A stretch of 64,000 nt of DNA from Arthrobacter pascens (GTDB lineage: Bacteria; Actinomycetota; Actinomycetes; Actinomycetales; Micrococcaceae): contig NZ_JAUSXF010000001.1 of the NCBI RefSeq assembly GCF_030816475.1, positions 1,302,001 to 1,366,000 on the forward strand, in the 5' to 3' direction. Each line of letters opens with the position of its first letter. Position 1 is the first letter of the stretch. The notes below the pieces were generated by a model that saw only the letters and a program-made list of their open reading frames with translations, was not told the DNA's origin and did no database searches. Position numbers and translations under genes: made by a program. Positions 29,162 to 37,830 of the stretch are shown here, piece by piece.

Positions 29162-31117
29162 TTGAAAGTGAAACTTCCTGCGCCGATTGCCGAGGCCAGC
29201 AGCCGGTTCAAGCAATGGGTCTGCGTCAACGATCGGGCCGCACGCGTGATCACACTAGTGGTCTTCGCCGTCCTCATCCTGCTCGGGATCACGACATCGT
29301 CTGTCGGCATTGCGGACCTCCGGCAAGACCCATCCAACCCCCTGGGGTGGCAATTCGGTATATCGAGGCCGATCCGGTCGGACGAGATCTATGCCTATTC
29401 AGCTATTGTGATCTCCATCCTCGCTACGCATGGCGCGCCGAGCCTGAGCCCGCTTGCCGCTCGTGCCGATCTGATCCACAGGTTTCCGACCGATGGCTTC
29501 TTCGAGCAATTCGTATTTTTCGATTCCACCATGCTTCGTGCCTCCGGGATCATTCCTGAGAGTATGCTCTTCGCGGCGCATTGGTGGCTGCCTTCGCTGA
29601 TCCTGCTCCTGGCGCTGCCGACATGGTTCCATCAGCTTGGGCGCTCCCGCCGGTACGGGTGGTTTGCAGCGATCCTGATTGTATTGTCGCCGTCGAGCGC
29701 GTGGTGGTCTTTGATGCCGGTGGCTCTCATCGCCTACACACTGGGTGGCTGTGTGCTCATGATCGCCGCCTTCCAGCGCTTCGCACGCGGGCAACGCGTT
29801 CTTCCTGTTGCGATGGGAGTCGCCGGCGGAATCCTGATCGCAGGTCTTCCCACTTTCTATGCGCCGTGGTCCCTGATGCTTGGCCTTCCCGTTCTCGGCG
29901 CCTCCACTTTGTGGATTTTGCTTCAAAGCGGCGCCTGGGGACCTCGCCTGAAAGCCATCCTCGTCACCGGGGGAACGGCAGCGGTCTTTGGAACGGGCAC
30001 GCTGGTCGAGAACAGGGAGGGACTCCAGGCCCTCTTGGGGACCGTCTATCCGGGCTTACGCCGGGTGGAAGCGGATCCCCAACCGTTCGGCCGCATCTTC
30101 GGCGCACCGGCCCTCGGGCAGCTGCAGTACAGCGAGCCCATCGGTGTCAACGCCAGTGAGCTCTCTTCATCGTTCACAGTCTTCTTCATATGGATGCTGG
30201 TCCTGATGCTGGCCGCACCGTGGCGGCTGAAGTTTCGGGAAAACATCGCCGAATGGACATTCGGAGCCTGGTCGGCGTTGTGGATCGTGTGGATCAGCAT
30301 GGACCTTGGCGTTTCCACGCGGATCATTCCATTGCTGAACCTCGTCACCCCGCCCCGGGCGGCCCAAGTCATCGGCGTGCTCGCCGTCATACTCGTTTGC
30401 CTTCTGCTGAGCCGTTGGTCGCCGCCTGTCTCTTGGCGGGTACCTCTGCTGGCCGGAGCCGCCTGCGCCCTACCGACGGGCTACGCGGCCTCGCTTCTGA
30501 AAGCCTCGGATTTGCCGGCCATTTCCTCAGGTCTCATCGTTCTCGTCTCGGGAACGGTGGGCCTAATGGTTGCCGTCATAACGAAGTATCCCCAACGTTC
30601 CTGGCCCATGATAATCTGTGCCGTCTTCGCTGCGCTGCCCGTGGCCCGTGCAAATCCTATGCTCGCAGGGCTCGGAGATCTGCGCGCATCGGAGACAGCA
30701 AAGACCGTGGCTGCACAGGCCCCTGCGGCGAGAGCAGGTGGAAAGCTCTGGGCAGCAGACAACCCCGGGGTGAACACCCTGCTCCTCGCCAATGGCATGC
30801 CCTCGCTCTCGGGACTCCAGCGTTCCGGGCCAGACGCGGCCGCTTGGCAGAAGTTGGATCCGCAGTCTGCATTGTCAGATAAGTGGAACCGCGGGGGTGG
30901 CTACATCTTCTTCAGCTGGACTCCTGGCCAACCGACGACAATCGGCAGTAACGATTTCGATGCCGTCCTGGTGGGCATTGATCCCTGTACTTTGAAGACC
31001 GCCTGGCCAAACCTGGATAAGATCGTCGCTTCGATTCCCCTTAACGCCCCGTGCCTCGGTCTGGATTCAGAGGTGCAATGGCAGGGGAGACCGGCCTACA
31101 TTTATGCCGTCAGCTGA
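29162..31117 (+). CDS. Multi-spanning membrane protein, probable GT-C glycosyltransferase
   Basis: 651 residues with roughly twelve membrane helices. An acidic/arginine loop follows the first helix (SRPIRSDEIYAYS), and a soluble C-terminal part lies at about 520-650. The layout is like GT-C transferases and resembles proteins annotated only as domains of unknown function in actinobacterial glycan clusters. The start is TTG 29162, with GGAGG 7 nt upstream. It follows the second YfhO-like gene by 111 nt and may be co-transcribed. Substrate unknown. Confidence 0.65.
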   Translation: MKVKLPAPIAEASSRFKQWVCVNDRAARVITLVVFAVLILLGITTSSVGIADLRQDPSNPLGWQFGISRPIRSDEIYAYSAIVISILATHGAPSLSPLAARADLIHRFPTDGFFEQFVFFDSTMLRASGIIPESMLFAAHWWLPSLILLLALPTWFHQLGRSRRYGWFAAILIVLSPSSAWWSLMPVALIAYTLGGCVLMIAAFQRFARGQRVLPVAMGVAGGILIAGLPTFYAPWSLMLGLPVLGASTLWILLQSGAWGPRLKAILVTGGTAAVFGTGTLVENREGLQALLGTVYPGLRRVEADPQPFGRIFGAPALGQLQYSEPIGVNASELSSSFTVFFIWMLVLMLAAPWRLKFRENIAEWTFGAWSALWIVWISMDLGVSTRIIPLLNLVTPPRAAQVIGVLAVILVCLLLSRWSPPVSWRVPLLAGAACALPTGYAASLLKASDLPAISSGLIVLVSGTVGLMVAVITKYPQRSWPMIICAVFAALPVARANPMLAGLGDLRASETAKTVAAQAPAARAGGKLWAADNPGVNTLLLANGMPSLSGLQRSGPDAAAWQKLDPQSALSDKWNRGGGYIFFSWTPGQPTTIGSNDFDAVLVGIDPCTLKTAWPNLDKIVASIPLNAPCLGLDSEVQWQGRPAYIYAVS

Positions 31118-31141
31118 GGCCGGCCACCGTGCGCGTGTGGA

Positions 31142-32011
31142 TCAACGACCGTCTTCCAGGAGCCCCAGCAGATACGTTCCGTAGCCGCTCTTGCGAAGGG
31201 GCTCCGCACGCTGGCGAAGTTCGTCGTCACTGAGGAACCCAAGTCGCCAGGCGATCTCCTCAGGAGCCCCGATCTTCAGGCCCTGGCGGTTCTCTGTCGT
31301 GCGGACAAAATTGGACGCGTCGTTAAGGTCGTTGAAAGTTCCCGTGTCCAGCCATGCCGTTCCGCGGGGGAGGATCTCAACCTGAAGCTTTCCTTTTTCC
31401 AGATATGTCCGGTTGACGTCCGTGATCTCCAGCTCGCCGCGAGGGGAAGGCTTGAGGTTCCGCGCAATGTCAACGACGTCGTTGTCGTAGAAGTACAGCC
31501 CGGGGACGGCATAGTGGCTCTTGGGTTTCTCGGGCTTCTCCTCAAGGGAGATGGCTTTGCCGCTGGCGTCGAACTCCACCACACCGTACGATTTCGGGTC
31601 GGCAACCCAATAGCCGAAGACCGCGCCGCCGTCGATGTCCTCAAAACGACGAAGCTGGGTTCCCATACCCTGCCCGTAAAAAATGTTATCGCCCAGGACC
31701 AGCGCCACAGGCTCGCTGCCAATGTGGTCCGCTCCCAGGACGAATGCCTGGGCCAGACCATCCGGAGATGGTTGCTGGAGGTAGCTGAGGCTGACGCCGA
31801 ACTGCGAGCCGTCCCCCAGAAGGCGCTGGAACTGCTCGGCGTCGTGGGGTGTGGTGATGATCAGGATGTCCCGGATGCCAGCCAGAATAAGCGTGGAGAG
31901 CGGGTAGTAGATCATTGGCTTATCGAAAACCGGCATCAGCTGCTTGCTGACACCAAGGGTGATCGGATGGAGCCTTGAGCCGGTACCGCCGGCCAGAATG
32001 ATTCCGCGCAT
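31142..32011 (-). CDS. rmlA: Glucose-1-phosphate thymidylyltransferase
   Basis: 289 residues beginning [16 protein letters not shown], the nucleotide-binding signature of RmlA, with [16 protein letters not shown] and the catalytic-site region [11 protein letters not shown]. It makes dTDP-glucose from glucose-1-phosphate and dTTP, the first step to dTDP-L-rhamnose. I chose ATG 32011 by family length; ATG 32020 (three residues longer) is possible, as AGGAAAG lies nearby. It is divergent from rmlB with only 57 nt between, so the two promoters overlap. Confidence 0.95.
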   Translation of the reverse strand: MRGIILAGGTGSRLHPITLGVSKQLMPVFDKPMIYYPLSTLILAGIRDILIITTPHDAEQFQRLLGDGSQFGVSLSYLQQPSPDGLAQAFVLGADHIGSEPVALVLGDNIFYGQGMGTQLRRFEDIDGGAVFGYWVADPKSYGVVEFDASGKAISLEEKPEKPKSHYAVPGLYFYDNDVVDIARNLKPSPRGELEITDVNRTYLEKGKLQVEILPRGTAWLDTGTFNDLNDASNFVRTTENRQGLKIGAPEEIAWRLGFLSDDELRQRAEPLRKSGYGTYLLGLLEDGR

Positions 32012-32032
32012 GTAACCCATCTTTCCTGCTGA

Positions 32033-33067
<1,035 letters not shown>

Positions 33068-33069
33068 GC

Positions 33070-34473
33070 GTGGAGTTCCAAAAGAAGCTCGCTGCCACGG
33101 AAACACCGATCCCGGGCATGCTGCTTTTCGATCTCCCTGTTCATGGTGATAACCGGGGCTGGTTCAAGGAAAACTGGCAGCGGGAGAAGATGATGGCGCT
33201 GGGGCTGCCTGACTTCAGCCCCGTACAGAACAACATCTCATTCAACGATAAAGCCGGCACGACACGGGGAATCCACGCGGAACCCTGGGACAAGTTCGTG
33301 TCAGTTGCAACGGGCCGCATCTTTGGCGCCTGGGTGGATCTTCGTGAGGGTCCCACTTTCGGCTCCGTATTCACTGCCGAGCTGGATGCGGGAAAGGCGA
33401 TTTTCATTCCGCGGGGTGTGGCCAACTCGTACCAGACCCTCGAGGACAATACGTCGTACGTTTACCTGGTCAATGACCATTGGTCTCCCGACGCGGAATA
33501 TACTTTTCTGAATCTCGCCGACGAAACCGTGAACATCGCCTGGCCGATTCCGCTCGAGCAGGCGGAAGTGTCAGACAAGGACCTGGCGCATCCCCGCCTG
33601 GCCGACGTCACTCCGATGGCACCCAGGAAGATCCTTGTGTTGGGTGCCGATGGACAGCTTGGGAAGGCTCTTCGCGCTGAGTATTCGGACGATGCCAGTG
33701 TCGAGTTTGCGGATCGAAACACCTTTGACCTCCTCGATCCTGCTTCCTTCCGGACCCGCCATTGGCGGAAATACTCCACGATTATCAATGCCGCAGCCTT
33801 CACCGCTGTTGATGCTGCTGAGACGTCCGAAGGACGGCAGGCGGCGTGGGCGCTTAATGTCACCGCAGTTGCTGAGCTGGCAAGAATTGCCCTTGAAGCG
33901 GGCATAGTCCTGGTGCATGTCTCCAGCGACTACGTCTTCGACGGCTCCCGCGCGTCGCATGATGAGGCCGAAGGATTTACGCCGCTGGGTGTCTATGCGC
34001 AGACCAAGGCAGCGGGTGACGCCGTTGTGAGCGTGGTTCCCCGGCATTATGTCATCCGCACCAGCTGGGTCATCGGTGACGGTCCGAACTTTGTCCGTAC
34101 GATGGCGTCACTCGCGGAAAAGGGTGTTTCGCCCACGGTTGTCAACGACCAGGTAGGCCGTCTGACCTTCGCAGAGGACCTGGCGGCCGGGATCAAGCAT
34201 CTCCTGGACGTCGAGGCACCCTATGGCACCTACAATCTCACGAACGACGGCGATCCCCAGTCCTGGGCTGATATTGCTGCTGAGGTTTTTGAATTGTCGG
34301 GAAGGGCCCGTAGCAGTGTCACAGGCGTCTCCACGTCGGAGTACTTTCGCGGAAAGACGGCCGCGCCCCGGCCCTCGAACAGCGTGCTTGACCTCGCTAA
34401 GATCACCGACACCGGGTTCCGCCCCCAACTGGCGGCAACGCGCCTCAAGAACTACTTGGAGAACAGCAAGTAG
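33070..34473 (+). CDS. Fused dTDP-4-dehydrorhamnose 3,5-epimerase / reductase (RmlC-RmlD)
   Basis: 467 residues in one frame. Residues about 1-180 are an RmlC cupin (DNRGWFKENWQ, QNNISFNDKAGTTRGIH with the catalytic histidine region, IPRGVANSYQTL). Residues about 190-467 are RmlD, with the NAD(P) motif KILVLGADGQLGKAL, VHVSSDYVFDG, and YAQTKAAGD bearing the Tyr-Lys pair. Together these complete dTDP-L-rhamnose. The start is GTG 33070, 2 nt after the rmlB stop; the frame is open further back but only inside rmlB. A strong terminator follows. Confidence 0.93.
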   Translation: MEFQKKLAATETPIPGMLLFDLPVHGDNRGWFKENWQREKMMALGLPDFSPVQNNISFNDKAGTTRGIHAEPWDKFVSVATGRIFGAWVDLREGPTFGSVFTAELDAGKAIFIPRGVANSYQTLEDNTSYVYLVNDHWSPDAEYTFLNLADETVNIAWPIPLEQAEVSDKDLAHPRLADVTPMAPRKILVLGADGQLGKALRAEYSDDASVEFADRNTFDLLDPASFRTRHWRKYSTIINAAAFTAVDAAETSEGRQAAWALNVTAVAELARIALEAGIVLVHVSSDYVFDGSRASHDEAEGFTPLGVYAQTKAAGDAVVSVVPRHYVIRTSWVIGDGPNFVRTMASLAEKGVSPTVVNDQVGRLTFAEDLAAGIKHLLDVEAPYGTYNLTNDGDPQSWADIAAEVFELSGRARSSVTGVSTSEYFRGKTAAPRPSNSVLDLAKITDTGFRPQLAATRLKNYLENSK

Positions 34474-34507
34474 AGCGCAGCCACGGCGGGGGACGCCCTC
34501 AAAGTGA

Positions 34508-34546
34508 GAAAGGTGGTCCGCCCGGAATCCGGGCGGACCACCTTTC
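34508..34546. terminator. Intrinsic terminator after rmlCD, shared with the converging gene
   Basis: A perfect 18-bp stem (GAAAGGTGGTCCGCCCGG and complement) around AAT, with TTTC at the right edge. It sits between the rmlCD stop and the stop of the converging GT2 gene, only 2 nt from the latter. Confidence 0.88.
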
Positions 34547-34548
34547 TT

Positions 34549-35526
34549 TCAGCGGCCTGTCCTGCCGTGGTGTCTAATGTGGGGGAGACTGGGCGACGAG
34601 GGACTGGACTGTATGTCGAGCTGCAGCGCGCTAATCAATAACTGAGTGCCAAGCATCAACGGCAACGCGGCCAGCATGACGGTGGCAGCAGTTGCTACTG
34701 TACTGGCCAGAATCTGGAAGCAGACCCAGATACTGATGGCTGTACCCAGCCCGAACAGGATGATTCCCAAGAAGAGCATGAGCGCAACAGGAGAGAAGGA
34801 CCAGAGGACGTACCGGTACCAGATCCTCTTCCAAAACCCTGTCCCAAGCATATGCAGGAGTTCAGGCACAACTTTCGTCAACCTGATACTGGATACTTCG
34901 TCACCATAAACCGCGGGGATGGGAACGTCCACAGCGGGTACCTGCAGGATATTCAGGTTCAGGAGCATATCGTTCTCGAAGCTGTAGCGCTTTGAGATGG
35001 AATCCAAGGGTAAGCGCCGGAGAATCTCGGTTCGCACGGCCGTATAACCGTTCTGCGGGTCAAAGAGATGCCAATAACCGGATGCAAGTTTGGTCATGAA
35101 GGAAAGCAGGATGTTTCCAAAAATGCGGTACTTGGGCATGCCGGAGAACGATCCAGCAGAGAAGAACCGGTTTGCTTTGGCAAATCCATAGCCGTCGTCC
35201 ACTACCTTTTCCAATAGATCGGGAAGGTAGGCGGGATCCATCTGGGCATCGCCGGCCATGACTACATTGACATCCGCTCCCAGCTCCATTGCTTTGCGAT
35301 GACCGGTGATGATGGCACCTCCAACGCCTTGGTTGACTTCGTGACGAATGAGTTCCACGCGTGAGTCTCCGGCTGCACGAACAGCGTCGGACGTGTTGTC
35401 CGGGCTGCAGTCATCCACGATGACAATGTGGTCCACGTAGTCGGGCATTGTTTCAATGACACGCCCGATCATTCGTTCCTCTTGATAAGCAGGAACCACA
35501 GCCGCGATCCGGGCGCCGTTATACAT
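34549..35526 (-). CDS. Family 2 glycosyltransferase, dolichol-phosphate-mannose-synthase-like
   Basis: 325 residues. The GT2 domain starts IAAVVPAYQEERMIGRVI, with VIVDDCSPDNT and the metal site VMAGDAQMDP. Two membrane helices follow near the C-terminus (about 228-285). It likely loads a sugar onto polyprenyl phosphate. It overlaps the GtrA-like gene by 8 nt, and the DUF2142 gene follows upstream in the same operon: synthase, flippase and GT-C transferase together. Confidence 0.87.
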   Translation of the reverse strand: MYNGARIAAVVPAYQEERMIGRVIETMPDYVDHIVIVDDCSPDNTSDAVRAAGDSRVELIRHEVNQGVGGAIITGHRKAMELGADVNVVMAGDAQMDPAYLPDLLEKVVDDGYGFAKANRFFSAGSFSGMPKYRIFGNILLSFMTKLASGYWHLFDPQNGYTAVRTEILRRLPLDSISKRYSFENDMLLNLNILQVPAVDVPIPAVYGDEVSSIRLTKVVPELLHMLGTGFWKRIWYRYVLWSFSPVALMLFLGIILFGLGTAISIWVCFQILASTVATAATVMLAALPLMLGTQLLISALQLDIQSSPSSPSLPHIRHHGRTGR

Positions 35527-36022
35527 TGTTGACGAAATCCTTTCGATTATCCTCTACGCCGGGTTTGGTCAATGGGGGCCGTTTGCCTCCGAAAACCCAA
35601 TGCCTGTAGAGGAAGTAATTCCATAAAGTGGTGGCAGCAGTCGAGACCACTTTTGCGCCGCCATACCCCAGGCCGGTGAGGGACAAAAGCTGAACAATAA
35701 TGACAGTCGCTATCGTATTGGCGGCGACCAGGATGGCATAACGGACCAAACTTACATGCGTCCGGTGGCCGGATTTGAACGCAAACAGCTTTTGCACAGT
35801 GAAGCTGAACGCGAAGCTCAGCAGGAAGGCCGTGGCAGACGCCAGGGCCAGATTCCATCGGAACGCTTCACGGAATAGAACCAGGAGCCCGAAATCAACC
35901 AGAAAAGAGAGCCCGCCAAACAAAAGGTACCTGAAGGCACTGTTTCTTGTGGCCGTCAGTACGAGCTGCTTAAATGTACGTTCTTTAGTGCTCCCGACGG
36001 CCTCGTGATTATGCAAGGTCAT
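35519..36022 (-). CDS. GtrA-family membrane protein, second copy
   Basis: 167 residues with four predicted membrane helices (FRYLLFGGLSFLVDFGLLVL onwards) and the family end LWNYFLYRHWVFGG. It is likely the flippase for the lipid-linked sugar made by the adjacent GT2 protein. It overlaps both neighbours (8 nt with the GT2 gene, 4 nt with the DUF2142 gene), indicating translational coupling. It is only distantly similar to the first GtrA-like protein at 23955, so it is not a recent copy. Confidence 0.87.
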   Translation of the reverse strand: MTLHNHEAVGSTKERTFKQLVLTATRNSAFRYLLFGGLSFLVDFGLLVLFREAFRWNLALASATAFLLSFAFSFTVQKLFAFKSGHRTHVSLVRYAILVAANTIATVIIVQLLSLTGLGYGGAKVVSTAATTLWNYFLYRHWVFGGKRPPLTKPGVEDNRKDFVNNV

Positions 36023-37641
36023 AAGTCCTGTCTGATGGAATCATGACGGGAAGCCGTGGTCGCGCCTGAGGTGGGTTCCTCATTGGAGGCCCCGGAGGTG
36101 GGTTCCTCATTGGAGGCTGCGGATTCCCGGGGCGGCAATTCATCTGTATTGATGTGCCGCCGCAGGAGAAGAGCGCCGAGTGCAGTTACCACTGTGAAGA
36201 TGGCCACCACGGCTAGAGTACCGAGTGGGGGCTGCCACTGGGGGTCAACGACCATCTCAATCCAGCGGACATCGAGGGCAAGACCTGTCGTGTATCTTCG
36301 GAGCACCCAAACGAACGTGGACACCTGGGCAACAAATACCATTCCGAGAACAATGGCGAGGGCTTTGCGACCGCCCGGCGGGATAGGATTGGTGGCCGAT
36401 CTGTCTATCGCGACGCCAGCAAGAAGCATGAATGGTACGAAAACAGCGAGGACATATCGTCCCTGCCAGACAATTCCCTGTTGATTGATTATCTGGGCTT
36501 GGAGTATCACAGGCAACGCTACTAGGGAGAGCGACAACAGCAGGGCAGCGGTACGCGCGCGTCCACGCGTGAAGAACAAAACGCCCATTGAAACCGCGAA
36601 GATCATCCCCATCCAAAAGGAAATCACTGCAACAGGGGCATTCAGTTCCAGCCATCCGAACTGTCCGATCCAGCCGATCATGTAGGTAAAAGTCCTGTCG
36701 AGCATGATTTCAGCGCCGTCGGCAGGACTCATGCCCGCGCCTTCAAACGGCTTGCTGCTCAAACTGTCGTGACGAAGAATCCACATGATGGCCATGACGG
36801 AAGAGAGACCTATGAATGCCGCACCAGCCAAGACAGCGGGGTTGGTGACGAGCCGCCGCAACTGGGCGCTGGTGGCGGTGATGGCCACGGCCACGACAAC
36901 CACCAAAAGCCATAGCAACGAAAGCGCTTTCGTGTTGGCCAGGAGGGCGGCCGCAGCGGTAGTGACCAGGATAGGTACCACCGGAAGCCTGTCCGAAGTG
37001 GTCCTCTCCAGCAGCAATAGGAGGTTTGCGGCTATCGCCGCAGTCGTTGCATATTCAAGACTGTTGGGGTTGACTGCCCCATTGAGGAACAGGACCATGG
37101 GGGTAATCGCGACCGAAAGTGTCACGAGCGCCCATTTGCGACGGGCCAACAGGCTGACGGCGCCAAAAGCTGACGCGAGGAAAAGACAGCTCAGGAAGGC
37201 GCTGCATATCCGCATCACGTAGAAGGCTTTGAGCCCGGAGGTGGTCAGCGACGGCCAACCGATGATTGCATAGTAAACGGGGTTGTACAGGCCCGCGGTT
37301 GTGACCGCTGTGACCATTTCATCTGAATTGCCACCCAGCTCTGAAGCGCAGCGGGGGGTCTTGTCGACTTCCCTCGCGAAACATGACATGTCATTGACTT
37401 GCGCGATGTAGCGCGGGACTTCCACAGCAAGGAGCGGCCCGTCCGTTCCCGTTTGCGTCCCCAGGAGCTGTCCCCGGGCGACGGCCGCTGCCTTGATGGA
37501 ATGAGCGGGCTCATCCGGAACGGCACCAACGGGGGAAGCGAGAACCCACGAGAGGCTTAGGCCGAACAAGATCAGGAACGACGGCAAAAACCAAGATCGG
37601 CCTATGGCCCGGCGGAATCGGGCTATCCGGGCAGCGATCAC
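36019..37641 (-). CDS. DUF2142 family membrane protein, probable GT-C glycosyltransferase
   Basis: 540 residues: an N-terminal helix, then the first-loop motif VGAVPDEPAHSIKAAAVARG typical of DUF2142 proteins, and about ten more helices. The acidic-loop motif matches other GT-C enzymes, which transfer polyprenyl-linked sugars outside the membrane. The cytosolic C-terminus carries a perfect tandem repeat of a nine-residue unit (EEPTSGASN, twice). It is the first gene of the 37641-34549 operon. No specific sugar can be assigned. Confidence 0.82.
   Translation of the reverse strand: MIAARIARFRRAIGRSWFLPSFLILFGLSLSWVLASPVGAVPDEPAHSIKAAAVARGQLLGTQTGTDGPLLAVEVPRYIAQVNDMSCFAREVDKTPRCASELGGNSDEMVTAVTTAGLYNPVYYAIIGWPSLTTSGLKAFYVMRICSAFLSCLFLASAFGAVSLLARRKWALVTLSVAITPMVLFLNGAVNPNSLEYATTAAIAANLLLLLERTTSDRLPVVPILVTTAAAALLANTKALSLLWLLVVVVAVAITATSAQLRRLVTNPAVLAGAAFIGLSSVMAIMWILRHDSLSSKPFEGAGMSPADGAEIMLDRTFTYMIGWIGQFGWLELNAPVAVISFWMGMIFAVSMGVLFFTRGRARTAALLLSLSLVALPVILQAQIINQQGIVWQGRYVLAVFVPFMLLAGVAIDRSATNPIPPGGRKALAIVLGMVFVAQVSTFVWVLRRYTTGLALDVRWIEMVVDPQWQPPLGTLAVVAIFTVVTALGALLLRRHINTDELPPRESAASNEEPTSGASNEEPTSGATTASRHDSIRQDL
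36068..36117 (-). repeat. Two-copy 27-bp in-frame tandem repeat
   Basis: The 23-base segment 36068-36090 recurs identically at 36095-36117 (27-bp period). It encodes two EEPTSGASN-type units in the C-terminal tail of the DUF2142 protein. The period is a multiple of three, so copy-number changes keep the frame. Confidence 0.85.
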
Positions 37642-37830
37642 TGAAGAAGCCTCCTGTTGGTTTGCGTCTCGAGCCGGAAGGCCCTGAGTGGATTCACCCG
37701 GTTTGCAAGTCTACAACAGACAAAAGCCACTTCATCCTGTCGGTCCTGACGCCGTTGGCGCACCGCGGCCCGGTGGAAGACGGCTACCTTCTGCAAAGGC
37801 ACCCGTCTTCTACCGTGGTGGGGTCTTAGG

